DNA from: Leguminivora glycinivorella
Taxonomy: Eukaryota; Arthropoda; Insecta; Lepidoptera; Tortricidae
Direction of reading: 5' to 3'
Length of the DNA stretch: 64,000 nt
Assembly: GCF_023078275.1 (NCBI RefSeq)
Contig: NC_062987.1
Location: 19,019,772 to 19,083,771, forward strand
In this document: positions 33,911 through 46,200 of the stretch, piece by piece
Numbering within the stretch: position 1 is the stretch's first letter
Layout of the letters: each line of letters opens with the position of its first letter
Notes under the pieces: model-generated
What the model saw: the letters and a program-made list of their open reading frames with translations, nothing else
Told to the model about the DNA's origin: nothing
Database searches by the model: none
Translations under genes and position numbers: made by a program

Positions 33911-34429
33911 TGAGATTTAAAATACGGATTTTAACAAAAATATAGCAAGATCAACAATTCTAAATTTCATTTGGATCAAAAAAAATGTCCTAGTCCGTGC
34001 TGAACAAAAAATTTCTCAAAATGTCCTAGGTAACAAAAAAGGAAGGTTTCATACAAACTACATAGGACATTTTGGGAAACCTAGTGGATCTTGCTCAGCA
34101 TCATGGACTCTGTACAAATTTTCGGGAATAGGCTACTAGACTCGTATCGAATTTAGCACATCAAGTTATTGTTTTCTGTAGTATTTGACTTAAGATATCA
34201 ATATTTATAGCTTGCGGGCATTAAAAGTGCGTGATGACTGCGTATTTTTAATTAAATATGTGTGTATGTTTTTAACACGCTTTTATTAGGTCGTCGTGTA
34301 TGTAACTATGTATGTAATGGAATCTAAGGAAGCTAATTTAACCATCTTCCAGGAGTCGTAGCGTAATGAAAATTGGCAGCTATATGTAGTTCCGATGACA
34401 ATACAATAATATAGTACTGTTGAGCTGAT

Positions 34430-34985
34430 CTGATGATGGAGTCGGAAGATATGAACTGGAACTACATGATGGAACATCGTATCATAGCCGTTTTTGGGTT
34501 TCTTAGAAAAGTCTTGTAATGAACTTTGACTACAATTAGGTTTCAAGGTCTGATGATGAAGCCGAAAGATATGAACTGGAACTACATGATGGAACATCGT
34601 ATCATAGCTGTTTTTGGGTTTCTATGAACTGGAACTACATGATGGAACATCGTATCATAGCTGTTTTTGGGCTTCTTAGAAAAGTCTTGTAATGAACTTT
34701 GACTACGATTAGGTTTCAAGGTCTGATGATGGAGCCGGAAGATATGAACTGGAACTACATGATGGAACATCGTATCATAGCTGTTTTTGGGCTTCTTAGA
34801 AAAGTCTTGTAATGAACTTTGACTACGTTTAGGTTTCAAGGTCTGATGATGGAGCCGGAAGATATGAACTGGAACTACATGATGGAACATCGTATCATAG
34901 CTGTTTTTGGGCTTCTTAGAAAAGTCTTGTAATAAACTATGACTACGATTAGGTTTCAAGGCCTGATGATGGTGCCGGAAGATAA
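34430..34985 (-). repeat. 120-bp tandem array (family 1), copy B
   Basis: About 4.7 monomers, core GGTCTGATGATGGAGCCGG on the plus strand. One unit is internally shortened near 34620, where TTTTTGGGTTTC joins TATGAACTGG. It joins the GC array through a run of 18 G (34997-35014). Confidence 0.95.
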
Positions 34986-34989
34986 GAAC

Positions 34990-36640
34990 AGAAAAAGGGG
35001 GGGGGGGGGGGGGGCTCGAGGGGGAAGCATGAAAGAAAGATCAACGTAGTATTTAAAATAAGTTGGGTTAGCGTTTTCTTGTGACCTTTCAGAGCAAACA
35101 AAGGGGGGCTCGGGGGGCAAAGCCCCCCGCATAAAAGAAAGATAAACGTATTTAAAATAAGTTGGGTTAGGGTTTTCTTGTTACCCTTAATAGTAACGAA
35201 AAGGGGGGCTCGGGGGGCGAATCCCCCCGCATAAAAGAAAGATTAACGTAGTATTTAAAATAAGTTGGGTTAGCGTTTTCTTGTGACCTTTCAGAGCAAA
35301 CAAAGGGGGGCTCGGGGGGCGAAGCCCCCCGCATAAAACAAAGATCAACGTTGTATTTAAAATAAGTTGGGTTAAGGTTTTCTTGTGATCTTTAAGAGTA
35401 AAGAAAAGAAGGGCTCGGGGGGCGAAGCCCCCCGCATAAAAGAAAGATCAACGTAGTATTTAGAATAAGTTGGGTTAGCGTTTTCTTGTGACCTTTAAGA
35501 GCAAACAAAGGGGGGCTCGGGGGGCGAAGCCCCCGCATAAAAGAAAGATCAACGTTGTATTTAAAATAAGTTGGGTTAAGGTTTTCTTGTGACCTTTAAG
35601 AGTAAAGAAAAGGGGGGCTCGGGGGGCGAAGCCCCCGCATAAAAGAAAGATCAACGTAGTATTTAGAATAAGTTGGGTTAGCGTTTTCTTGTGACCTTTA
35701 AGAGCAAACAAAGGGGGCTCGGGGGCAAAGCCCCCGCATAAAAGAAAGATCAACGTTGTATTTAAAATAAGTTGGGTTAAGGTTTTCTTGTGATCCTTAA
35801 GAGTAAAGAAAAGGGGGGCTCGGGGGGCGAAGCCCCCGCATGAAAGAAAGATTAACGTAGTATTTAGAATAAGTTGGGTTAGCGTTTTCTTGTGACTTTT
35901 AAGAGCAAACAAAGGGGGGCTCGGGGGGCGAAGCCCCCCGCATGAAAGAAAGATTAACGTAGTATTTAATATAAGTTGGGTTAGCGTTTTCTTGTGACCT
36001 TTAAGAGCAAACGAAGGGGGGCTCGGGGGGCGAAGCCCCCCGCATAAAAGAAAGATCAACGTAGTATTTAAAATAAGTTGGGTTAGCGTTTTCTTGTGAC
36101 CTTTAAGAGCAAACAAAGGGGGCTCGGGGGCGAAGCCCCCGCATAAAAGAAAGATCAACGTTGTATTTAAAATAAGTTGGGTTAGCGTTTTCTTGTGACC
36201 ATTAAGAGCAAACAAAAGGGGGCTCGGGGGCGAAGCCCCCCGCATGAAAGAAAGATCAACGTTGTATTTAAAATAAGTTGGTTTAGGGTTTTCTTGTGAC
36301 CCTTAAGAGTAACGAAAAGGGGGCTCGGGGGCGAAGCCCCCCGCATAAAAGAAAGATCAACGTAGTATTTAAAATAAGTTGGGTTAGGGTTTTCTTGTGA
36401 CCCTTAAGAGTAACGAAAAGGGGGGCTCGGGGGGCGAAGCCCCCCCCCGCATAAAAGAAAGATTAACGTAGTATTTAAAATAAGTTGGGTTAGCGTTTTC
36501 TTGTGACCTTTATGAGCAAACAAAGGGGGGCTCGGGGGTCGAAGCCCCCGCATAAAAGAATGATCAACGTTGTATTTAAAATAAGTTGGGTAATGGTTTT
36601 CCTGTGACCCTTAAGAGCAAATAAAGGGGGGCTCGGCAAA
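34990..36640 (-). repeat. GC-hairpin tandem array, copy B
   Basis: About 16 monomers of 100-105 bp with GGGGGGCTCGGGGGGCGAAG (plus strand) and AATAAGTTGGGTTAGCG blocks. A frame of 256 codons (36245-35475) passes through seven to eight monomers, with repeated GHKKTLTQLILNTTLIF. I treat this as a by-product of repeat length. Confidence 0.95.
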
Positions 36641-36999
36641 AAAGAAATACTTAAATTTTGTTTGAATTAGTTGAAATGTGACAATATTTTCTAATCGAGT
36701 CAAACAAAATCCCACTAGCTGAGAGCTTCAAAACAATGTATGGCGAAAGTATGTCTCTCTAATGTCTTCAAAAAGTCCGCGATGGCACATTCTATATTGT
36801 CTATCTTTTACGGATAACTTACTAGGTATATAAACATTTCTATGATAATACCGTAATAAGAAGGTAGCTGTTAGTTATTATTAAGTATCAATTAGCAATA
36901 AGTACACGTTAAGCCACAAATGGCATGTAAAATCCGCCTACTTGAAATAAATTTATGTATAAATGTTAAAAGTATTTCATTATTAATGACTAAAAAGTT

Positions 37000-37762
37000 T
37001 AAAATAAATTAATAGTTTAAAAAACACTATAAAACACGCTTTTATAAATGCACGTAAAAGCCAAAAATAAATTATGGATCGTTCAAGTTGTCTCTATTTG
37101 TGAGCTGAAGTTTAAAAACTATGTGCTTTTAATTATAATATTTGATTGTAAAAGCGTGGGGCGCTGGAACAGGAAAGACTTTCTTGTAAACAAATACTAA
37201 TCCGAACTTCCTGGCGAATGAAGTTGCATAAGAACATAACGTTTACATATGCCGCCGGGTTACCAAAGAGAACCAAAGATATCTCGTCCACGAACAAGAA
37301 CTCTGCATCCTGTCACTGTAGACACTTTCCCCTTTTGTACTTTGATTACCAGAAAAAAGCGGCGTTCTAAGTGTCGGTGACTGTCGACTCTCCTCGCTAC
37401 TAGCGCATATTTTGTCTGAGTTCGACAAACTGGTACCTACTTTGAACACTGACTTTTAATTGATTTGACTGTTTAATGTAGAACCTACTAGTCATAGCAA
37501 CTCCAGTTAGCGCGTCAATCTGTGTAACCTCCTTCCCGTAACATAGCATAATTTGATTTATCAGCAAGTTATACAAAAAGTCTTTCCTGTTCCAGCGCCC
37601 CACGCTTTTACAATCAAATATTATAATTAAAAGCACATAGTTTTTAAACTTCAGCTCACAAATAGAGACAACTTGAACGATCCATAATTTATTTTTGGCT
37701 TTTACGTGCATTTATAAAAGCGTGTTTTATAGTGTTTTTTAAACTATTAATTTATTTTTAAA
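37000..37762. repeat. Foldback of copy B, ~165-bp arms
   Basis: Arms at about 37000-37168 and 37592-37762 are complementary with few mismatches (TTGTAAAAGCGTGGGGCGC; AACACGCTTTTATAAATG). The core of about 420 bp is longer than in copy A, but shares CCAGTTAGCGCGTCAATCTG and CAGCAAGTTATACAAAAAG in plus orientation. 37765-38930 has no feature I can name. Confidence 0.9.
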
Positions 37763-38929
37763 TTATGGACTCCGAAAACGGTGTTGGCCAATGGAGTGAC
37801 GTCACATAATTCAGATCAACTATGGAAATTAGAGGTAGTAATCTGATCTCCATAGAAGCAACCTCTATTGTATTAAAATTCATAGTCGTTGACGGGTGTG
37901 ACAATGTGAAATATTTTTTCTAAATATACTGACGTCATGTCATAGATATTCTATAGATTAATATGGCTGATGTTGTTTTTGCCTGATCACAGTGATCACG
38001 TAAAAGTAAACTTTAAATAATTTTTTTGCGGGTTTTTAAGTCGTAGTAAAATAATTATGGTACTATTTTTTTTGGTTTAATTAGACAGTAATTAATAATA
38101 TAAGACATACTTTGAAAAAGGGTCAAGTAGCCTATTGCTCGTATAATTAACTATAACGATGATGATGATAGATTTTCTATTTACTCATACAATTAATTGC
38201 TCCGCCAGACTGATAGATAACGAAGCCCCATCGAATTAATGATGTGTACCTAAGGTTCAGGTATTTCAGGATTACCAAAATTGTGTACCCCCGTGTGATG
38301 ATTGGTTGACAATTTTACCATCCCTTTTCACCAACCACTGAAATTTGAACTTTGTTTTGCCTACCTGTACCTAATGTACCAAAATTATTGAAAGATAAGA
38401 TAATATAAGTTCTGTTATTTATTCATGTTTGGGATCATTTCGTCTTAGTTAAAAAGAAATTTCTGAATTTTCTGAGAATTATTTACCTATTACATTTTGT
38501 GATACAAAAATAGCAAAATTTAAAAATAGGTTGACATTTGGTGTTTATTAATGTGCTAGTTACCATATCCTGCCCAGTCTATTCCTATGTTTTTTTCTAC
38601 CAACGGTTCGCATAGCGACCCCACCCTGTCATATTCACCTCTATAAGTAGGTAATTAAGATCGCACAATAAACAAACTAATCCTGATACTGATAAATGAT
38701 GGCATTTAGGCCGGGAGCGGCTATGTGAATAATAACATTAATAATCTCGGTCACTTGAAAGTAAATTTCAAAACATTTGGTATAAATTGGTTTATTCCCA
38801 AAGTTGGGATGAATATAATAAAGTTTTCTGGGTATGAGTAGATACACAGTCTTTGTAGTCGTAGTAAAAGTAGCATAATTTGTAGTTTACTACCTATATA
38901 TACTTATTGTGGACAATGTCCATTTATTC

Positions 38930-39235
38930 AAAGACATATATAACTCCGTATAGACAGATAAAGTCTAAGAAAAACGAAAACGTACCTCAGTACCATAGAG
39001 AAAAAGGTACGGTGGCCTAGATGGCATTACACCTTTGGGGTACGCTCAGCTAGATGGCGCTAATATTAATATTTGACGTTTTAAAACATATCAAGCTAAG
39101 AATATGGGCCAAATTGTCAAAACTGAGGTTCAAAAGTTTTAAGCCTGTGTCAAGAGATGGCACTCTATGCACTGTGATTACACATTTTACTTCGACAGTA
39201 ACTCTCTATAATACTCGATCCTCTTTGCTTTATTT
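38930..39235 (-). repeat. Inverted copy of the 12745-13205 repeat
   Basis: Same blocks in reverse order, including AAAAAGGTACGGTGGCC and CGCTCAGCTAGATGGCGC. Small relatives are near 51820 and 60490. Confidence 0.75.
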
Positions 39236-39402
39236 TGTAAAGCGTACCTATATTATATCAATGTATTCATCTAATTGTCGCAAAAGAACATCTATTCGTT
39301 TACATAATTATGTATATCTACAATAAGCTAATAATTAATTTAGAGTTATTTTTAAGTTTGAAAGACAAAAAAATTACCACACCTGTAATAAAATTATTCT
39401 AC

Positions 39403-39465
39403 TAGAAAAAGATGCGGAAATACAAGAAGTACCGCTAGTACTTCTTGTATTTCCGCATCTTTTCG
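39403..39465. repeat. Palindromic hairpin
   Basis: AAAGATGCGGAAATACAAG and its complement, with a very short GTACCGCTAGTAC centre. 39466-40580 contains no gene; several open frames there overlap A-rich repeat sequence. Confidence 0.85.
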
Positions 39466-40579
39466 GTCATTACGGTTTTAGATCTGTATAATTTATAACT
39501 GTGATGATGTCCCACTTTTATTCACTAGTGACGCAAATTCCAAGTTCAAGATTTAAAAAAATGGGTATTTTTGTTATGGCTCGACACACAAGTCTAGAAC
39601 CTAGTATAAGTAACAGTAATATTATAAGGTCGTTGTTACAAAAATTAACAAGGGCATATCGTATTTGTAAAATAATGTTAAATATACCTAGATTCGGTTT
39701 TGGTACAGTCACCTGCAATAACATGTTATTCTTATGTGACACACTCTTATGGGCATTTTCGCGAAAAAAAAAAAAAAAACTTTTTTATAAAATAGGTAAA
39801 TTTAATGTGTTTCCTACTCAGAATCACGAACCCTTACGGTCCTACTAGGTAAAAAAAGAGTCCCAAATTTAATTTCTCCATTTTGTTACCATTTTTAACA
39901 CGCTTTGTACAGCGGTTACAAAGTGGAAAGTATGCAAAAAAAAAAAATTGGGACCGTTTTTTTGTCTGTCGTTTTTTGTCCTAGATGGAAAGGGCTCGTG
40001 ATTCTGAGTAGGAAAAACATAAAATTTACCTACCTTAGAAAAAATATTTTTAGTGATTGTTCTCGCGAAAGTGTCAGATATTTTTGCAGCCTTCGTTGTG
40101 TACCATATTATTGCTGGTGACTGTAACACAACTAAACACAAGCTAGGGGCGTCCTATCTTCTTCTTCTCCGAATTACAAGGAAAAACACGAAATAAAATT
40201 AAAAGAATTATACCACTCCGAGCCCGCGCTAACATTCTACTAATGCAAAGTCCTGAATGTCCTTGCGTCACAGACCATAAAAAACCATCTGTTTATATCA
40301 ATTCCAAAATTAGATCAATGTTTATTAAATCGCGGATCTTTCCGCGGTTGACTGACCGAATCATTTAGCGGCTGTTTTCTATACGTAACGGGACACCGTT
40401 AACGTAAAAGCTATTAAAGTTGTTTTTGTAAGTGATAATCTCTTATCTCTCATCAGCGAGAACTTATTTTAATACTTCATTGTCAAAGTCATCGATAATG
40501 CATGGTAAACCGGTTCCTTATTTCTAAACTTAATTTGACCTTGGTGTTTAGGATTTACCATTTTTTGGAGACTTATCTG

Positions 40580-40880
40580 TATGTACCCAAAGGTTGTCTG
40601 GAAGAGATCGCTCTTAAACGTTAAGACCGCCTGTTGCTACCTCTGATCAATTGTTAACCCCGACGCAAAAACGACGGGGTGTTATAAGTTTGACGTGTCT
40701 GTCTGTCTGTCTGTTTGTCTGTTTGTCTGTCTGTGTTCGTGTCTGTCTGTGGCATCGTAACTCCCGAACGGATGAATCGATTTAGATTTAGTTTGTTTTG
40801 TCTTGAAAGCTGAGTTAGTCGGGAGTGTGGGTTGGTGTTTTTTCAAAATTTTAATTTTGTGGTTAGGTTATTTTGTTCTT
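40580..40880 (+). repeat. Retroposon tail followed by CCCGACGCAAAAAC repeat
   Basis: AAAGGTTGTCTGGAAGAGATC and AAGACCGCCTGTTGC (tail), then CCCCGACGCAAAAACGACGG and a CTGT run, as in 9028-9300. 41090-41720 is a further repeat-like stretch beginning CAGTCCGGTCTGGCAG with no gene. Confidence 0.65.
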
Positions 40881-41835
40881 GTGTATTATTTGTAAACTAT
40901 GTGAGTTGTTCAAAAAAGAGTAATGTATTGTATTGTACTTATATTAGTAAGAATCTGGAACATTCCTTTGCTAATCTGTGAATAGATAACGGTCGGAATG
41001 CAGCAAGGAAATGTTCTAGATTTTGATTAACATGGATTTCCGCAAAGTAACAAGTACCTAACGCTTGATTCCATCAAATACTATACGAGTTCTTTTACCA
41101 GATCTACAGTCCGGTCTGGCAGAAAGCATGAAACTTGGCATGTATATAGCTTACAGGGTTATAAGAAAAAAATTGAAGTAGAAACACGCCGAGGTGTCAA
41201 TGTTTCCCCTATTTCCCCCCACTTTTGTATCCCTGATTTCAGTTTTTTAATATTTCCAAGAAAACCGTGAAAGCTACCATCACGATGTCTAGGAGAAGTA
41301 TATTCTCCATAATATTCTTTACAATATTCTCTTTGGAAGTATATAGCTAGAACTTATAATTTTCAAACTATGCTCATTTTCCCCTAACAATATTTCTGTT
41401 TGATGACCTGTACGATAAGTAAGACTAGCGACTTTGCTCTTTTACCTGTGGCGATGTTGCTTGACAAAATTGTTCCTTGGGTCAAACTGATCCGATTTAG
41501 CTCAATAGTCATGAAATCGCACGTCACTACCCCCCACAAAGACAAGGGGATAGGGCCAGTTTCCTCGTTGAAATCTAGGCATTACTTCTTCTTGCTCTTA
41601 GCGACTAGGGCAAGTCGTATATCATTTTCGTGTAATATAGGGACGAGTTAACCATTTCTGAAAAAATCGTTGCACCTTTTCAAACAAAAAAAAAAACATT
41701 CAGTCGAATTGAGAACCTCCTCCTTTTTTGAAGTCGGTTAAAAATAACGATTTTACAGGGATAAAATGTCACTGTGCCTCCTCATTAACCCGTATGCCAT
41801 AGTCAACTTCTACGATTACCTGACATGACACCATC

Positions 41836-42160
41836 ATCCTCCTTGCGTTATCCCGGCATTTGCCACGGCTCATGGGACCCTGGGGTCCGCTTTGACAACT
41901 AATCCCAAGATTTGGCGTAGGCACAATTTTTTACGAAAGCGACTGCCATCTGACCTTCCAACCCGAAGGGTAACTAGGCCTTATTGGAATTAGTCCGGTT
42001 TCCTCACGATGTTTTCCTTCACCGAAAAGCGACTGGCAAATATCAAATGACATTTCGCACATAAGTTCAGAAAAACTCATTGGTACGAGCCGGGTTCGAA
42101 CCCGCGACCTCCGGATCGAAAGTCGCACGCTCTTACCGCTAGGCCACCAGCGCTTCCCTA
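41836..42160 (-). mobile_element. tRNA-headed SINE (family 3), minus strand
   Basis: The head at 42090-42160 reads on the minus strand as GTGGCCTAGCGGTAAGAGCG and CGGGTTCGAACCCG. The body has GTGAGGAAACCGGAC and CCAAATCTTGGGATTAGTTG and ends TGCCGGGATAACGCAAGGA. Relatives: 56905-57110 (plus, head lost) and 59775-60075 (minus). Confidence 0.85.
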
Positions 42161-42337
42161 CACCTATAACATGACACCATGAGGAAGAAACGGGATGGCG
42201 AATATTTTAACCCGTCATCACAAGGGACAAGGGACATAACGCTAGAAAAAATAACGAAACGACTACAAAAATCAGTGATCATAATATTTTATTTGTAAAC
42301 ACTTTAACATAAGCACGTGATATTATTATACTTAACA

Positions 42338-42649
42338 TACAGAGTGGGGCCTGTAACAAAAGCAAAAAATTAAACTGTAAGCTATTCTCCTTATACTGAT
42401 CAACATTTGTTCAGCGACTTTTAAAAATAACTTGTATTTTGATTTTTATTACCATTGAAAGTTTTTTCTAAGAGGTAATGTATTGCGAATTCTGTTAAGT
42501 CTAAAGTGTGACAGACAACGTCAATGACAACAATAATGGCGTATTAAAGACTTCATAATTTTTAAAAGTCACTGAACAAATGTTGGTCAGTTTAAGGAGT
42601 ATAGCCTACAGTTTAATTTTTTGCTTTTGTTACAGGCCCCACCCTGTAT
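42338..42649. mobile_element. MITE with ~95-bp inverted ends
   Basis: TACAGAGTGGGGCCTGTAAC and GTTACAGGCCCCACCCTGTA are the termini, flanked by TA. The arms continue through GCAAAAAATTAAACTGTAGG-type sequence. Confidence 0.9.
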
Positions 42650-43149
42650 ATTTTTAAAATGACAAGTCTTTGGCTAAATGTTTTTTTTTGGCACAAGGTT
42701 TTAATAGTCGACTGATCGACTCTCCCATATACTCTTGCAACTAGTACCTACTCATTAATGAATCTAAGAACCCAAAACACAATACCTTTCGTTCTCTTAT
42801 CACAAAGATTGTAAAAAAAAAATAAAGGGCTTCAGTTAGTCCACTATATTATGGCTACCATAAGTTACCTACTAGATAGTTACGGAAAATATTTGTAATT
42901 TATAAACGTCATTTCTGATTCTGACATATCCGATCCCTTTCGTATCCAGAGCTAATATTGGACGTATCTTAAAGTTCGAATCGAGCAGGTGGTCTGATCC
43001 ATTACTTTTGAATAACTGTATCATTGACTAGGCCCCCTGTTTTATTTTTGTGATATAAGGTGGGTTTCTGGTTATAGTCTGTCATACTATTTCCATCACT
43101 AGATAAAGCGGTTTTTCAACTTTTCTAGTGACAAACTTCTAACTTAAAA

Positions 43150-43247
43150 TTAACTCTCTATCAGACGAGCGTGGTTCTTGAACATCGCTTCTCTGCCCAA
43201 CTTCGTGTAAGTCTTGTAGACTAGCACGAGGAATAGCGACTGGAGTA
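43150..43247 (-). CDS. Gene e, last coding exon
   Basis: Acceptor TTTGTTTCAG. Two bases, then LQSLFLVLVYKTYTKLG, REAMFKNHARLIES and TAA. Matches the start of gene f's last exon (LEVLFLVLVHRTHFQIL) in phase and sequence. Confidence 0.8.
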
Positions 43248-46200
43248 CTGAAACAAAAATGTCATTAAATAAATAAGCTTCATTAATGAGTAGGGGCTTT
43301 CCCCTTCGGCATTAAGGAGTAGGGGAAGTTTGAAAGTAGCACCGATAACGATTGATAAAGAAGAAGATGAGGAGTACTAGGTTAGCATACGGTACGGTAC
43401 GTCATTACGGGTATTATGCCAAAGATGAAGTAGATCTTAAGTAGTGGTAGGGTTAGGTTAGGTAGGACCTGCCTTCCACTGAGACGGTGGGGTGTTTTCC
43501 CCTAAGAGTCGGGTTCGAGTCTGGACGCTCGCTAGCGAGGTTGCGGACGAGTACTTCGGAGTGCCTGGGACCTCGCCGTATAGCAAGGCGACGGCGACAG
43601 AGGGGTTATAGTGGGTAAACCAGGTCTCATCAGCCTAGGGAGTCCCACATAACCATCCCAGGCCCGTCCCCGCGCCTGGGTGGTATGCGTAATGCATTTC
43701 CCCTCTTAAAAAAAAATAAAAAAAAGGTAGGACCTGCCTTACCGCTGCCTGCCTCCGTAGGTTGATCGCAGGATGACAGGCACGGGGACGCCTGCCATCC
43801 CTTACACATGCGACCGTACTGAATACGGTCTAATAGTATATGGGGCTATCAAAGGACTCCGGAGGTGGTGCTCTGCAAAGCGGACTAGTGCTGGTGGTGC
43901 TGTAGAAGTAAAACGCGAGCGTACCTGCAGCCCACCGCCACAGCATAATGGCGGCAGACGGGAGGGTTGTTTAATGGGTAGACTTAGGATGAGCACTTAA
44001 CAAGGAGTCCCACATAACCACTCGGGTCAGTGGTATGGTAAAGCATTTTCCCCCTCCTAAACAAAAAAAGGGTAGGACCTGCCTTAGCTGGCGCTGAAAC
44101 CACTCTTGATAGCTTCTTTTAGCAGCTGATCTTTCTCTTAGGTTCTTGACACATCCGATATCTATAGAAAGCTGTTACTAGCTTGAACTTACCACAGCCA
44201 AGTAGCGATAGAAGACCAGTCATGAGGTCACGTCCATCGAACAATATCGCTGCTGTGAAGTGAGCTGCCATGGCTGTGATTATCACACCGTAGATGAAGT
44301 AGGCCTTCACTTGTCCTGGCTGGCGCTGGAAATAGGATAGGTATAATTAGATATTAAACACCTGGAATGGATACAGAAATGCTCAAACCTATTTCTACCA
44401 GTGCTGAGCTGTGAAGTGGAGGAGAGTGGATTAATGAACTTATGGACCTCGTTGCAAAGGCAGGATGCAGGCTCCATATGACAAAATGTAGCACATCAAT
44501 GTGACGACCGGACTGGCTTAGTTGGTAGTGACCCTGTCTGCTAAGCCGCAGTCCTGGGTTCGAATCCCGGTAAGGGCATTTATTTGTGTGATGAGGACAG
44601 ATATATTATATATGTATTGTTGCTGAGTCATGGATGTTTTCTATATATATGTATTGATATATTTAAGTATGTACATCGTCGCTTAGCACCCATAGTACAA
44701 GCTTTGCTTAGTTTGGGGCTAAGTTGATCTGTGTAAGGTGTCCCCAATATTTATTTATTTAATTATTAGGTTTTGATGAGGTGGAGTAAGTTATATAGGG
44801 TCTGTCGATTATTTGAACCATATTTGTTATCATTTGGAGCCTGTCGTGTCCGACTACTGGGCAAAGGCCTTCCCCAATTGCTTTACTGATGCCTATCCTG
44901 TGCTGTCTGGTCACTCGTTCAAGAATGAGTTCATTTCATCCCGACATTGCCGTCGGGGTCATCGCATCCTCGAATTCCTCGATCAGAGTTTTCATGCTCC
45001 CATTCTGTAGTGAGTTTGGCCCACAACTCGTACCGTCTCTAGACAAAACTTCAATAGTTATCGCACTGTTGAACCCGTATAAAAGAGCGATAGAGGGAGA
45101 TAACAATGATTGCAGCATGAATCGTCAACCATTGCAGTCTTGGCTAGAGGGCGAGTCTCATTAAATATTACAGAAAATCTCCGCACTTACATTGGATATT
45201 CCATTGCAGAGAAGCACAGCAAATATAAAGCGATGAGGGAACCCATCACCAGCACAGCTATAAAGGTTCCGAAGAACGTGTTGAATATAGTTTCGTCTGA
45301 CACGAACATCCTTTGGTACGTTTCGCCATTGCTGCTGTCGTATATTTCTTGACCTGCACCTGTAATGATATTTGTGACATTATCTGGGTAAAGGGATCTT
45401 ATTATCGATGGCGCTTATGGCGTTATGAGCGGTGTTCGTGTACAAATACAACGCCGCGGGACGTAAGCGCCACCGATATAGGTCCCTTTACCCAGGTAAC
45501 GTCAAATTTAATGATTTGGTTAATTTCCAAGAAATTCGCAGGCCTATATAATATTGTCAAAATTCTGTTTTTTTTGCGATAGGAGGTAAACAAGTAGATG
45601 TAGCCTGATGGTAAGTGATCACTGCCCCATAGACGTCCACACTGGAAACACCAGGAAGGTTGGAGTTGTGTTGTTGGTCTTTATGATGGGTGTACTGTAC
45701 GCGCTTTTCTTGATGTTATAAAAGTAGTATCGGTCGTACCGGAAGGCGAACCGTGGGTAGGCCCCTAACAAGGTGGACTGATGACCTGGTGAAGGTCGCA
45801 GGAGTCCGCTGGATGCGGGTGGCGCAGGACAGGTCATTGTGGCAATCTTTGGGGGAGGCCTATGTCCAGCAGTGGACGTCTTTCAGCTGATATGATGATG
45901 ATGATGATGATGATATATTTTACGTCAAGAAACCAATCACGTCTTTAAAAAAGTTGAACTGACCTAATACTTGGTATCGCTCAGCACACCGGCGATAAAT
46001 ATGAACATCAGCACAATGCTCCCCAACAGAGCCAGTCCTGTGGTGATCTGAAAATAAACACGTATGTTTTGTAAATCTGATACACTGTGTAAATCTAATA
46101 CGAGCGAATCTCTTAACGGTGTCTTAGGACGGTAATTCTCAATAGTCTAGTCCATATTCTAATTGCCGCGACGCTTTTATTTTCAGTGGAATTTGAATTC

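Larger units (their letters stand above)
34262..37764 (-). mobile_element. Composite repeat, copy B (inverted relative to A)
   Basis: Read on the minus strand: foldback (37762-37000), linker F (about 36990-36860, CCATTTGTGGCTTAACG type), GC-hairpin array (36640-34990), 120-bp array (34985-34430) and terminal block ending TAATAAAAGCGTGTTAA at about 34276. Module order equals copy A, about 13 kb away in the opposite direction. A sharing of CACGCTTTTAT between the foldback outer arms and the terminal block may reflect the element's two ends. Confidence 0.7.

Noticed and set aside
45110..45352. 80-codon plus-strand ORF over gene e exon 3
   Set aside because: Antisense to a clear membrane-protein exon.
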